A stretch of DNA of 31,698 bases from Tannerella sp. oral taxon 808 (GCA_002890585.1 MIQB01000019.1:1-31698); one strand, 5' to 3'; shown: positions 1 to 8,369, counted from the first letter of the stretch. The notes: generated from the sequence alone by a model not told the origin. Numbers and translations are program-made.

Positions 1-602
1 ATGGAAGTATCCTAATCAAAGTGGCAGACGACCGGGAGGATTTGCGCACTACAGAGGAGCAAGCTCAAGAGGAAGCCTATCAGTACGAACTCAAAAGTCG
101 TAAGCCAGGAGTGGATACCGAGGCTCGTTGGGTTCGCAAAGGGCGTCGATATAGATACGGCTACAAAAAACATGTACTGACCGACAATCAAGGGTTGGTG
201 GAAGCACTCATCACTACGCCCGCCAATTGCTCCGATACGGTTATGCTACCTGATCTGATCGAGAAGGCGGAACTGCCCGAAGGGATCAGCGTGCTCGCCG
301 ACAAGGGGTATTGTAGCAAGAAGAACTCGCACTGCTTGACAAGCCACGGGTTAATCGACGGGATTATGCACAAGGCAAGTAGAGGGAAGAAGCTGACTGA
401 TACGGAGCGATCACTGAACAAGATCATTAGCAAAACGCGCAGCTTGATCGAGCGAACCTTTGGAAGTATTCGCTTGTGGTTCTCAGGCGGGCGATGTCGC
501 TACCGAGGTTTAGAACGAACGCACACCCAGAATATCCTTGAAGTTATGGCATACAATCTCAAGCGTATGCCAAGGCTTCTTATACTCCAAAGTGTCAAAT
601 AG
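1..602 (+). CDS. IS5-type transposase, 3' part (5' end outside window)
   Basis: The reading frame is open to the left edge (first complete codon at position 3), so the 5' part of this gene lies outside the window. A GTG at 21 is only an internal codon. The protein resembles the C-terminal half of DDE transposases of the IS5/IS1182 type. Visible motifs are RYGYKKHVLTD, the second catalytic Asp in VLADKGY, and the region around the catalytic Glu in SLIERTFGSIR, followed by an Arg-rich C-terminus ending in NLKRMPRLL. The first catalytic Asp probably lies just upstream of the window, before the residues ILIK. No frameshift is seen in the visible part, so the copy may be intact. It catalyses cut-and-paste transposition of its own element. 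The family call is fairly sure; the exact IS name cannot be given. Confidence 0.85.
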   Translation, partial: GSILIKVADDREDLRTTEEQAQEEAYQYELKSRKPGVDTEARWVRKGRRYRYGYKKHVLTDNQGLVEALITTPANCSDTVMLPDLIEKAELPEGISVLADKGYCSKKNSHCLTSHGLIDGIMHKASRGKKLTDTERSLNKIISKTRSLIERTFGSIRLWFSGGRCRYRGLERTHTQNILEVMAYNLKRMPRLLILQSVK

Positions 603-611
603 CCCTCATGC

Positions 612-647
612 CCCTCTTTAGAGGAGGTCTTCCTCCTCTAAAGAGGG
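612..647. terminator. Perfect 16-bp hairpin just after the transposase
   Basis: Arms 612-627 and 632-647 are exact reverse complements with a 4-nt loop (tctt). The hairpin begins 10 nt after the transposase stop. It is followed by an A-run rather than a T-run on the plus strand, so it is not a textbook intrinsic terminator for the transposase. It could block read-through out of the IS, or be part of the IS end or an intergenic repeat. Confidence 0.6.
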
Positions 648-758
648 AAAAAGGGAAGGTAGATCAAGCACTCAACTCGGCCTAAATGCTCTGAATATCG
701 AGTGGGAAAGATGTGGGTGCTGACGCGGAGATGTTGTGCGATGGTCTTTTTTTGGGCT

Positions 759-857
759 TTGCGGGATTCCCGCAACAAGGAAAAACTGCTTTTTGGCGCT
801 TGCGGGATTCCCGCAACGAGGGAAAACTGCTTTTTGGTGCTTGCGGGAGTCCCGCAA
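759..857. repeat. Three-copy 41-bp tandem repeat with a dyad in each unit
   Basis: The dyad ttgcgggattcccgcaa (7-bp arms, 3-nt centre) starts at about 759, 800 and 841, giving an exact 41-bp period. The linker aaaactgctttttgg lies between copies, and the third copy has a one-base change at the centre. It lies in the 690-bp gap between the transposase and the protease gene. Open frames through it on both strands are a by-product of the repeat and no gene is supported. Confidence 0.85.
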
Positions 858-937
858 GCATTTCCAAAAACGTTTTGACCATTGCGGACTTTCGTAGACA
901 TACCGCTGACTTTATTCTTACATCGAACTCACGTTTA

Positions 938-963
938 TAGGGGCGAATGATTATTCGCCCCTA
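938..963. repeat. Palindrome of the compound repeat, copy 1
   Basis: Arms taggggcgaat (938-948) and its exact complement (953-963) surround the loop gatt. The same palindrome occurs at 21615-21642. Here it is followed by a segment ending gtgtattcaattt (978-990) and then a 23-bp tandem array. The same order occurs in reverse orientation at the other locus. Confidence 0.9.
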
Positions 964-1012
964 CGACCTCGGGTGGCGTGTATTCAATTTGCATAACCAC
1001 CTTGTGCAGTAG

Positions 1013-1108
1013 CGCGCAAGCACCTTGTCAGCATGCGCGCAAGCGCCTTGTCAGCATGCGTACAAGCGCCTTGTCAGCATGCGCACAAGCACCTTGTCAG
1101 CATGCGTA
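1013..1108. repeat. 23-bp tandem array, compound repeat copy 1
   Basis: Units of the type caagcgccttgtcagcatgc start at 1017, 1040, 1063 and 1086, followed by a degenerate partial copy. Each unit carries a caag/cttg dyad and the palindrome gcatgc. The same unit is arrayed in inverse orientation at 21483-21587. No spacer-like unique sequence separates the copies, so this is not a CRISPR. The remaining 1109-1239 stretch holds a short dyad (gacttgc 1133-1139 / gcaagtc 1148-1154) and no gene that I can support. Confidence 0.9.
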
Positions 1109-1239
1109 CACGCACCAAAGTATTTCCCGCAGGACTTGCTGTGCCCCGCAAGTCTCCAATCGATTTCCTGTAGGGGCATGGTTTGCAATCTATTTCTGTG
1201 TGGCGATAACTTCCAGAAAATCCGTCATTGAAATCGGTC

Positions 1240-1247
1240 TACTTTTG
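1240..1247 (+). promoter_or_regulatory. Bacteroidetes -7 box (TACTTTTG) for the protease gene
   Basis: TACTTTTG matches the Bacteroidetes -7 consensus TAnnTTTG and lies 46 nt upstream of the ATG at 1294. No clear -33 TTTG is visible at the usual spacing. The identical octamer precedes four other genes in this window, which strengthens the call. Confidence 0.55.
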
Positions 1248-1293
1248 TGCCGCTTGCTCTGAAAAGAGGCAGTAAATCAGAGATTATACTACA

Positions 1294-4023
1294 ATGAATA
1301 CTATGCAATCAATGATCGTACGCGCCGCATTGGCAGGATGCTTCACCGTGGGCATGGCTATGAGCGCCAGGGCGCAAATGAGTGAGGGGGGAACGCCCCC
1401 GAGCTTCCGATACGAACAGACACTCCGCAGCCGCGCCGCCGCTGAGACGGTGGCCGTAAACTTTAATGTGGACGACGAAAAGCTGGTCGATGCTTGGCGT
1501 GAACGCGAAGGACTGGCACCACGCTGCGTCTCTAAGCTCATAGAGGTAAAGATGAACCCAAATAACGCAGGGTCGTGGAACATGCTCCCCGACGGGCAGA
1601 CGATCTGGCAACTGGAGCTACAGGCTGCGGGAGCACAGGCACTGATGCTTTATTACGCCGACTTCTTCATCCCCGAGGGTGGGCGCCTATACCTATATAA
1701 TAGTGATAAATCGGAGCTCTTAGGGGCTTACACACACGCCACGCACCCCAGCGGAGGGCGCTTCGCCACGGGCTTCGTGCAAGGCGACGCCGTGACATTG
1801 GAGTATGTACCGGGGCCGGATGGGCGCAGGCCGCGGTTGGAGATCGAGGCCGTGGGGTATGGCTACAACCTGCCGATGGGCGACCAGACATGGCGGCAGG
1901 GTGCGCAACTCAGGCGCTCATCGGGCAGCTGCGAGGTGAACATAAACTGCGAGGAGGGCGATGCGTGGCAGAACGAGAAACGAGGCGTCTGCCACATCAT
2001 GCAGCGGATCAATGGCAAGGGATACATCTGTACGGGATCGCTCGTGAACAACACAGCGCAAGACCTGAAGCCCTACATCCTCACCGCCACGCACTGCATG
2101 CAAGACGCCAACGCAGCCATGGCCTCAGACGCCGACTTACTGCAGTGGCAATTCATCTTTCACAAGGAATACACGGGCTGCCGAGGCAGTCAGACAGCGC
2201 AGCCACGCAGCATGGTGGGCTGCACACGCGTCGTCTCCACGCCCACGCATGGCGGGTCAGATGGGCTCCTGCTGTTGCTCAAGCAAAGCATCCCGGAGAA
2301 TTACAACGTCTATTACAACGGTTGGGATCGCAGCGACCAGGCCCCGACGTCGGGCGTGTCCATGCATTTCCCGCAGGGCGATTACATGAAGATCTCAACT
2401 TACACCGCACCGGCCTCCACAGCTACGTTTTACGGCGAGGGCACCTTGGAGGGCGCGCCACATGCACATTGGGACGCCATCTTCGCCCGCACCGCCAACG
2501 GTCATGGCGTGACGGAGGTGGGTTCGTCCGGAGCACCACTCTTCAACAGCAGCCGGCGCATCGTGGGTACACTGACGGGGGGCACCTCGTCGTGCACACG
2601 TACAGACGGCTCGAACCTCTATGGCAAACTCAGTTACCACTGGAATAAGCAGAAAGGCGATGCAGCGAAGGTGCATTTCGATCGTTACCTCGATCCGAAA
2701 AACTCCGGTGTGCAGACACTCGATGGGCGTTACCACCGGGCCGTCAGCGCACCGACGAACTTGCGCGCTACACGGCAAGACGGCAGCGTGAAGTTGACGT
2801 GGACAGCTCCCACCTCGGGCACACCTCGGGCGTATCGCGTGTTCCGTAACCAAACAAGCATCGGTGAAACGACTTCGCCCACATATACCGACGTCTCGCC
2901 GGGCCGCGGAACGATCGTTTACGGCGTCTCGGCTGTCTATGAGAGCGGCGGCGAGTCGAGTATAACCTCCGTCACGGTGGAGATGAACGAGCTCAAGGCG
3001 CCAACGGATGTGAAGGTGACACCCACGACAGACGGCCGCGCAGCAGTCTTGTGGAGCGCGCCCCAGTATGAGCAATCCATCTATTGGGGCGGCGCGCGCG
3101 CCAAGAATCAGGTGAACGCGAACGACTCGGGCGAATCGCGCCCCTTCTACTTCGGCCAACGCTGGGAACCGGCCGAGATAGCGCCACTGAACCGCCGCAC
3201 GATCACCGCCGTGCGCTTCACCCCGACACGCGGCAATACGTATGAAGTCTACATCACGCAGGGCAACCGCACATACACGCAGAAGATCACGCAAACGTAC
3301 GTCTACGGCCAAACGAACACCGTGAAGCTCACCACCCCCTTCACCATCGACGCTTCGCATACGCTCACGGTGGCCATCTACGTCTCCCACCTCTCGACCG
3401 GCACGGACAACTACCCCGCTGTCTGCGACGAGGGGCCGGCCATCGATGGCAAGGGCGACATCTACTCCTTCGATGCACGTACCTGGAAGCGCCTGCATGA
3501 GGGTCGCGACGCTGCCAATTTCAACTACAACTTCTTCATCTCTGCCGTGATCAGCTCGCAGACGGGCGCCTCCCTGCGCAGCATGGAGCCTTACGCCTTC
3601 CCCGAGATCACGGGCTACACCATCTATCGCGACCATGAGAAGGTGGGTAGCGTAGGCGCCACGTCGACACGCTACATCGACCCCACAAAGCCAACGCAGA
3701 CGGTGAACTATCAAGTGGCCACCGTCTACGGCAACCGCGAGAGCGCACCGAGTGCAGCCATCTCGTTTACCCCAACGGCCAACGCCGAGGTGGAGTGCGC
3801 CAATCCAGCCATCTATCCCAACCCCTTCGGCACCGCGCTCCACCTGAACGGCAGCGAGCGCATCCGCCGCATCGAAGTCTTCAGCCCAGACGGGCGCCTG
3901 CTGCTGCGGCAGGACAACCCCGGTGCAGTGGTCGACACGCACACGCTCCCCGCGGGCGTCTGCCTGATCCGTCTCACTTTAGACGACAACACCGAACAGA
4001 CCTTCCGTGGCATCAAGCATTAA
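1294..4023 (+). CDS. Secreted Lys-C-like serine endopeptidase with Fn3 modules and T9SS sorting domain
   Basis: The 909-residue exported protein begins with a signal peptide (about residues 1-27, ending ARA). The protease region has a trypsin-fold triad: His267 in TATHC, Asp323 in HGGSDGLLLL and Ser412 in GVTEVGSSGAPLF. The serine block closely matches the lysyl endopeptidase (Achromobacter protease I) family, so cleavage after lysine is likely but not shown by sequence alone. Fibronectin type III-like segments lie at about 485-565 and 765-830, separated by a beta-rich module (about 590-750). The end, about 835-909, is a T9SS type A sorting domain (AIYPNPF, then IRRIEVFSPDGRLL). It would be secreted by the T9SS whose components PorX and PorZ are encoded at 19.5-24.2 kb. 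The next gene overlaps its last codons. The ATG at 1294 places the signal peptide properly; an ATG three codons later would also work. Confidence 0.88.
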   Translation: MNTMQSMIVRAALAGCFTVGMAMSARAQMSEGGTPPSFRYEQTLRSRAAAETVAVNFNVDDEKLVDAWREREGLAPRCVSKLIEVKMNPNNAGSWNMLPDGQTIWQLELQAAGAQALMLYYADFFIPEGGRLYLYNSDKSELLGAYTHATHPSGGRFATGFVQGDAVTLEYVPGPDGRRPRLEIEAVGYGYNLPMGDQTWRQGAQLRRSSGSCEVNINCEEGDAWQNEKRGVCHIMQRINGKGYICTGSLVNNTAQDLKPYILTATHCMQDANAAMASDADLLQWQFIFHKEYTGCRGSQTAQPRSMVGCTRVVSTPTHGGSDGLLLLLKQSIPENYNVYYNGWDRSDQAPTSGVSMHFPQGDYMKISTYTAPASTATFYGEGTLEGAPHAHWDAIFARTANGHGVTEVGSSGAPLFNSSRRIVGTLTGGTSSCTRTDGSNLYGKLSYHWNKQKGDAAKVHFDRYLDPKNSGVQTLDGRYHRAVSAPTNLRATRQDGSVKLTWTAPTSGTPRAYRVFRNQTSIGETTSPTYTDVSPGRGTIVYGVSAVYESGGESSITSVTVEMNELKAPTDVKVTPTTDGRAAVLWSAPQYEQSIYWGGARAKNQVNANDSGESRPFYFGQRWEPAEIAPLNRRTITAVRFTPTRGNTYEVYITQGNRTYTQKITQTYVYGQTNTVKLTTPFTIDASHTLTVAIYVSHLSTGTDNYPAVCDEGPAIDGKGDIYSFDARTWKRLHEGRDAANFNYNFFISAVISSQTGASLRSMEPYAFPEITGYTIYRDHEKVGSVGATSTRYIDPTKPTQTVNYQVATVYGNRESAPSAAISFTPTANAEVECANPAIYPNPFGTALHLNGSERIRRIEVFSPDGRLLLRQDNPGAVVDTHTLPAGVCLIRLTLDDNTEQTFRGIKH

Positions 4024-5593
4024 CGTGACCCTCGCCCCCGGCGCCGACGAGTCGCTGCGCCGATTCGTGCGGTCGCTGCCCGAGGCCTTCGAGCGGGGCG
4101 GCGAGGTGATCTATCGCCAGCGCAACGAGATCCGCGTCTTCGACCTGCCGGATGGGCGCCGCGTCAATGTGAAGCGCTACCGGGTGCCGCCCCTCCCCTT
4201 ACGTATTGCATATACGCTCTTCCGCGCCCCCAAGGCCCGCCGAGCCTATGCGTACGCCCTGCGTTTGCGCGAGGCAGGCATCGAGACGCCGGCGCCGTTG
4301 GCTTGCCTCATCGAGCGGCAGGGCGGACTGCTCCGGCGTAGCTTCTTCGTCAGCGAACAAGCGGACTACGACCGCGACATGTACGAGTTCGGGCGCGGTG
4401 GCACGGAGGGGCGCGAAGACATCCTCCGCGCTTTTGCCCGCTTCACGGCGCGCATGCACGAAGGCGGCTTCCTGCACGCTGACTATTCGCCTGGCAACAT
4501 CTTGTTTCGTAAAACTTCAAATGGGGTAGACTTCTGTTTAGTCGACCTCAACCGCATGCGCTTCGGCCGAGTGTCTGTGCGCCGCGGCTGCGAAAACTTT
4601 GCCCGGCTGTGGGGCGGGGAGCCGATGTTCCGGCTGCTGGCCAGAGCCTACGCCGAGGCGCGCGGGGCTGACGCTGCGCAGTGTGCCGCATGGATGCTGG
4701 CGGCGCGCCGTGCCTTCTGGCGACGTTATGCCCGCAAACGCCCGCTGCCCTTCGCCACGCATGAAGCCGCCCCGATCGTGTCCGTCATCCTTTCTACTTA
4801 CGACCAACCTGCGTGGCTTGAGAAAGTGCTTTGGGGATACGAGGCGCAGACGGACAGGCGCTTCGAGGTGCTGATTGCTGACGACGGATCGGACGAGCGT
4901 ACCCGCACACTCATCGAGCGCATGCAGCGTGAAGTGACCTACCCCCTGCGCCACGTGTGGCAACCGCACGACGGCTTCCGTAAGTGTGAGATATTGAACA
5001 AAGCCATCGTCGAGGCCGCCACGGACTACCTGCTCTTCAGCGACGGCGACTGCATCCCCCGCCGCGACTTTGTGGGCACGCACTTGGCCCATCGTCGCCC
5101 GGGGCGCTTCCTCTCCGGCGGTTACCACAAGCTGCCCCTGACGACCTCAGAGGCTATCACCCGCGACGACATCCGCACCGGCCGCTGCTTCCGGGTCGGG
5201 TGGCTCCGGGCGCGCGGCATGGGGCGTTCGTTTAAGAACAACAAGCTCTCTGCCTTCGGCCTGAAGGAGCGCCTGCTCAACAGCCTTACTCCAACACGCC
5301 CCACTTGGAACGGCCACAACGCCTCGGGGTGGCTCACGGACATCATGGCGGCTAATGGCTTCGACGAACGTATGCACTACGGCGGCCAAGACCGCGAGTT
5401 TGGCGAGCGCCTTGAGAACGCTGGCATCCGCGGCCGACAGATCCGTTACTCCGCCATCTGCCTCCACTTAGACCATCCGCGCGGCTACAAGACGCCTGAA
5501 TCCATCCGCTTCAACCGTGCCCTGCGCCAGGAGACGCGCTCGAAACACGTAACCCGCACGCCGTATGGCATCACCCCTGAGCAGCCGCAATAG
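4007..5593 (+). CDS. Fused WaaP/Kdo-kinase-like protein and family 2 glycosyltransferase
   Basis: Two enzymes appear in one 528-residue chain. Residues 1-245 resemble lipopolysaccharide (Kdo/heptose, WaaP/InaA type) kinases: a candidate ATP lysine Lys56 in VNVKRY, a catalytic loop HADYSPGN (His157, Asp159, Asn164) and a metal-binding Asp180 in LVDLNR. Residues 255-515 are a GT-A family 2 glycosyltransferase: VSVILSTYDQPAWL, ADDGSD (Asp292), the DXD-like DGD at 346-348, and a C-terminal GGQDREFGERL acceptor-side motif. No signal peptide or membrane span is seen, so it probably acts at the cytoplasmic face on a lipid A-core or similar glycolipid. The start is GTG at 4007, inside the protease gene (17-nt overlap). 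A second in-frame GTG at 4025, just after the protease stop, is equally plausible. The fusion is continuous with no sign of a frameshift; substrates are unknown. Confidence 0.85.
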   Translation: MASSINVTLAPGADESLRRFVRSLPEAFERGGEVIYRQRNEIRVFDLPDGRRVNVKRYRVPPLPLRIAYTLFRAPKARRAYAYALRLREAGIETPAPLACLIERQGGLLRRSFFVSEQADYDRDMYEFGRGGTEGREDILRAFARFTARMHEGGFLHADYSPGNILFRKTSNGVDFCLVDLNRMRFGRVSVRRGCENFARLWGGEPMFRLLARAYAEARGADAAQCAAWMLAARRAFWRRYARKRPLPFATHEAAPIVSVILSTYDQPAWLEKVLWGYEAQTDRRFEVLIADDGSDERTRTLIERMQREVTYPLRHVWQPHDGFRKCEILNKAIVEAATDYLLFSDGDCIPRRDFVGTHLAHRRPGRFLSGGYHKLPLTTSEAITRDDIRTGRCFRVGWLRARGMGRSFKNNKLSAFGLKERLLNSLTPTRPTWNGHNASGWLTDIMAANGFDERMHYGGQDREFGERLENAGIRGRQIRYSAICLHLDHPRGYKTPESIRFNRALRQETRSKHVTRTPYGITPEQPQ

Positions 5594-5628
5594 CATGGAA
5601 GTGAAAGCGCCGTATACGTTTCTCCGCG

Positions 5629-5890
5629 ACAATTCGTCCAACCGGTGCCCGGTGAGGCCGTTGACGCCGAACAATTCGTCCAACCGGTGCCCGTTGGAGC
5701 CGTTGACGCTAAACAATTCGTCCAACCGGTGCCCGTTGGAGCCGTTGACGCCAAACAATTCGTTCAACCGGTGCCCGTTGGAGCCGTTGACGCCGAACAA
5801 TTCGTCCAACCGGTGCCCGTTGGGGCTGTTGACGCCAAACAATTCGTTCAACCGGTGCCCGTTGGAGCCGTTGACGCCAAGCAATTCGTC
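5629..5890. repeat. 42-bp tandem array (about six copies)
   Basis: Units beginning acaattcgtccaaccggtgc start at 5629, 5671, 5713, 5755, 5797 and 5839, with a decayed copy at 5881, so the period is exactly 42 bp. Each unit contains the dyad ccaac...gttgg. Since 42 is a multiple of three and the unit lacks stops, frames on both strands stay open and imitate 14-residue protein repeats. The array fills the 385-bp gap between the kinase-glycosyltransferase gene and the membrane-protein gene. No start signal supports translation, so I treat it as an intergenic variable-number repeat. Confidence 0.9.
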
Positions 5891-5978
5891 GGCTCGACCG
5901 TCGGGTGGACGAATGGCCTCTTTGGAAAGACTTCAGGCCCCCACAGCTACCCCTTTTTAGCCGATAACCCTCAACAGA

Positions 5979-7613
5979 ATGAGTAAACCGCGAACCCTCA
6001 TCACCCGCGCGATCGATGCGATCAATGGCGTGGACACGCGCCTCTTCATCTTCCTGTTGCTCTGCCTCAACCTGCTCTCCTTCGTGCCGGGCGACAACGA
6101 GGAGACCTACTTCGCCCTGGCCAAACAATACATGGATCCGGACTGGATCCCCGGCTCGTTCACCTTCACCGAGTGGGTCGGCACACGCTTCCTTTTCCAG
6201 CACATCGCCGGCTGGGCCCTGCGCTACCTCACCTTCGAGCAGCTCGCGTTCTGGGGGCGCATGGTCAACTTCCTGCTCTACGCCTTCCCGCTGGCTCGCA
6301 TCTTCCGCCTGCTCCGGATCCGCAACACGGGCATCCTGCTCATCCTCCAGCTCTACATCGCGAACGTCAACACGCAGAGCTTCTTCGGTATGGAGTGGAT
6401 CTTTGGCGGCTTCGAGGGCAAGACGCTGGCTTACGTCTTCGTTCTCTGGGGCTTCTACTTCATGCTGCGCGGCGACGAGCCATCGATCCCGGGCATGTGT
6501 CAGGGACCAGATGAAGGGCAAGGCGTCCGAGGCCGAGCGGGAGGGAGCGTACAGAAGTACGTGACCGAACCGCGAGTGCCGAAGGCAACGCCGCAATTCG
6601 CCGGTTATGACACATGGGCGGCTATGATGGCGGCCGCAGCCTCCTACTTCCACATCCTCGTCGGCGGTTGGTTCTTCGTCTTGGTGTGGATTTACGGCCT
6701 TGTGCGCGAGCGGAGCCTCAAGCGCGCCATCGTGACGGGGCTCGTTTACGTGGCGCTCGTGGCGCCGTTTGTGATCTACCTCGCCACCTACCTGACCGAC
6801 AGCCGCACGGTGATCCACGGCGTGGATGTGGATTGGGTCTACTCCTTCTTCCGCAACACGCACCACACCGCGCCCATGCACCGCGAGGGCGCCATGCAGA
6901 AAGTCCTGCCGCGCGTCGTGGCCTCGTTCCTCCTCCTGCTCTGGTGCCTCTTCGGTCTGCGCCGATCGAAGGATGAAGATGTGCGGCGGCTGAACACGAT
7001 CGTTCGGATCACGCTCCTTATGGTCTTCGTCGGGCTGGCGATTACTTATATCGATGTGCACGGCCGGCTGCTCAAGTATTACCTCTTCCGCATCGCCGCC
7101 CTCGGCACCTTCGCTGCTTATCTGCTGGTTTACGTCGTCGCCCGTGAGTGGCTCGTCCGCCGCCATGTAGACACCGCGCGCCTCCTGCCGCCCGTCGTGG
7201 CCATGGTGGCCATCATGGCTTTGATTCATATCGAAAAGAACTTCGCCCGTAACATCTTCCCCCGTGAAGACCGTGCGCTGATGGAGCTGACGGATTACGT
7301 CAAGGCACACACCCGCCCGGACGACGTCTTCCTCTTCCGCGATCGCGACGAGCTCTCCTTCCCCCGACGCACCCGCCGCGAGGCCCTCGTCATCTTCAAG
7401 TTCGACCCCGGCGGCGGCGAGAAGATCTACGAGTGGTACACCCGCGAGTGCCTCCGCCGTCGCCTCCGCACCGACCCGGCCGTGCTCGACACCATCGCCG
7501 ACCGCTACCGGTTGGATTACCTCATCACCACCTCCCCCATGACGCACCCGCGCCTGAAGGAGGTTTACCGTAACCCGAAATTTTACCTCTATGGAGTCTC
7601 TACAAGTAAGTAA
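5979..7613 (+). CDS. Polytopic membrane protein, possible GT-C-type transferase
   Basis: The 544-residue protein has about nine to eleven hydrophobic segments (for example 22-36, 94-110, 116-130, 149-163, 225-240 and several at 245-415) and a soluble C-terminal domain (about 430-544) ending in a Rossmann-like stretch (LDTIADRYRLDYLITTSP). An early acidic loop (PGDNEETYF, 38-45) resembles the first-loop acidic motif of GT-C polyprenyl-linked sugar transferases, but the family is not certain. Its place beside nucleotide-sugar enzymes and two glycosyltransferases supports a glycan role. Residues 182-205 are polar and are encoded by a strong DNA hairpin (6522-6592) between membrane segments, probably an inserted element. 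The end overlaps the next gene by 23 nt, indicating coupled translation. Confidence 0.75.
   Translation: MSKPRTLITRAIDAINGVDTRLFIFLLLCLNLLSFVPGDNEETYFALAKQYMDPDWIPGSFTFTEWVGTRFLFQHIAGWALRYLTFEQLAFWGRMVNFLLYAFPLARIFRLLRIRNTGILLILQLYIANVNTQSFFGMEWIFGGFEGKTLAYVFVLWGFYFMLRGDEPSIPGMCQGPDEGQGVRGRAGGSVQKYVTEPRVPKATPQFAGYDTWAAMMAAAASYFHILVGGWFFVLVWIYGLVRERSLKRAIVTGLVYVALVAPFVIYLATYLTDSRTVIHGVDVDWVYSFFRNTHHTAPMHREGAMQKVLPRVVASFLLLLWCLFGLRRSKDEDVRRLNTIVRITLLMVFVGLAITYIDVHGRLLKYYLFRIAALGTFAAYLLVYVVAREWLVRRHVDTARLLPPVVAMVAIMALIHIEKNFARNIFPREDRALMELTDYVKAHTRPDDVFLFRDRDELSFPRRTRREALVIFKFDPGGGEKIYEWYTRECLRRRLRTDPAVLDTIADRYRLDYLITTSPMTHPRLKEVYRNPKFYLYGVSTSK
6522..6592. repeat. 71-nt hairpin element inserted in frame in the membrane-protein gene
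   Basis: Paired blocks run inward as ggcgt (6522-6526) with acgcc (6588-6592), ggc with gcc, gcgg with ccgc, and gtac (6549-6552) with gtac (6557-6560) around the loop agaa. The encoded residues (about 182-205) are polar and low in hydrophobicity, unlike the membrane segments on each side. The shape fits a small palindromic mobile or REP-type element that kept the frame open. Whether it is an insertion is inferred; the folding is visible. Confidence 0.55.
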
Positions 7614-8019
7614 CTGCGCCTATATCGACCTCGGCCGCATCAAAGACGGCGTCGACGGCGTGCTGTCCGTGGCCGAATGCGGCCGCCAAATCCCCTTCGA
7701 CGTGAAGCGCGTCTATTACATCTACGGCCTCAGCGCGCCCCAAGCCATCCGCGGGCGCCACGCCCACAAGCACAACCGGCAGGTGCTCTTCTGCATCAAT
7801 GGCTCATTCAACCTGCTGCTCGACGACGGTACCCACCGCCAAGAAGTCACCCTCGACCGCCCCGACCTCGGCGTCTACATGGACGTCATGCTTTGGCACG
7901 AGATGAGCGCCTTTTCCCCCAACTGCATCCTGCTCGTCCTCGCCTCCGACCACTACGACGAGGCCGATTACATCCGGGATTATGAGGCGTTTATTGATTG
8001 TGTAAAACGAAATAAGTAA
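7591..8019 (+). CDS. FdtA/QdtA-like dTDP-4-oxo-6-deoxyglucose 3,4-ketoisomerase (cupin)
   Basis: This small 142-residue cupin of the WxcM/FdtA family matches the usual length of about 140. It carries the signature RGRHAHKHNRQVLFCING (54-71, catalytic-region His57 and His59) and the end motif YDEADYIRDYEAFI. These enzymes convert dTDP-4-oxo-6-deoxy-D-glucose to the 3-oxo isomer in the cytoplasm. That isomer is the substrate for a PLP aminotransferase such as the one at 8829, giving 3-amino-3,6-dideoxyhexoses such as Fuc3N or Qui3N. Which epimer is made (FdtA or QdtA) cannot be read from sequence. The start lies within the previous gene (23-nt overlap), and the stop shares one base with the toxin start (TAATG). 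The toxin gene therefore appears translationally coupled to it. Confidence 0.88.
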   Translation: MESLQVSNCAYIDLGRIKDGVDGVLSVAECGRQIPFDVKRVYYIYGLSAPQAIRGRHAHKHNRQVLFCINGSFNLLLDDGTHRQEVTLDRPDLGVYMDVMLWHEMSAFSPNCILLVLASDHYDEADYIRDYEAFIDCVKRNK

Positions 8020-8369
8020 TGGGGACGAAGCGAATAAGAATCATATTAAGTCAAGAGGCTAAGAATTTCATCAAGCTTCAACCTTTGAAAGCGCAGCAAA
8101 AGATCTCCTATAATATCCTCAAAGTTGAGACTGGGATCGTAGATAAAGATCTCTTCAAGAAGTTGGATGATTCCGAGATATGGGAGTTGCGCACACTGTT
8201 TAATGGAATGCATTATAGGCTGTTTGCCTTTTGGGATAATGAAATTGGCGCGTTTGTTTTGGTAACACATGGCATAGTGAAGAAAACACAGAAGACGCCG
8301 AAGAAGGAAATAGAAAAAGCCGAAAGCATAATGAGAGCATACTTCAACGATAAAAGCACAACAAGATGA
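8019..8369 (+). CDS. RelE/HigB-type toxin (Gp49-like family)
   Basis: The 116-residue basic protein has the Gp49/HigB pattern: a helical start (LSQEAKNFIKLQPLKAQQKI), the core LDDSEIWELRTLFNGMHYRLFAFWD and the strand LVTHGIVKKTQKTPKKEIEKA. Such toxins are ribosome-associated mRNA interferases neutralised by an XRE antitoxin. Toxin comes first and antitoxin second, as in HigBA modules, with a 4-nt overlap. The pair has lower GC than the sugar-biosynthesis genes on either side, which suggests it was acquired by insertion between the ketoisomerase and aminotransferase genes. Confidence 0.85.
   Translation: MGTKRIRIILSQEAKNFIKLQPLKAQQKISYNILKVETGIVDKDLFKKLDDSEIWELRTLFNGMHYRLFAFWDNEIGAFVLVTHGIVKKTQKTPKKEIEKAESIMRAYFNDKSTTR

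Noticed and set aside
978..1262. 94-codon frame over the 23-bp array
   Set aside because: The protein (repeats of SACAQAPCQHA) is the array itself; the mirrored array at 21.5 kb gives the same peptide on the other strand.
2395..3942. 515-codon minus-strand open frame opposite the protease
   Set aside because: It is antisense to a well-supported gene with signal peptide, catalytic triad and sorting domain; its translation is Arg/Val/Asp-rich with no recognisable domain. High GC produces such frames.
5565..5986. Plus-strand frames with 14-residue repeats (NRCPLEPLTPN / VQPVPVGAVDA)
   Set aside because: They exist because the 42-bp unit has no stop in several frames; all frames look equally repetitive and no ribosome site or conserved flank supports one.
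5709..7547. 612-codon minus-strand frame opposite the membrane protein
   Set aside because: Composition (Glu/His/Val-rich, no motifs) is typical of an antisense shadow, and its end is only the 42-bp array translated.
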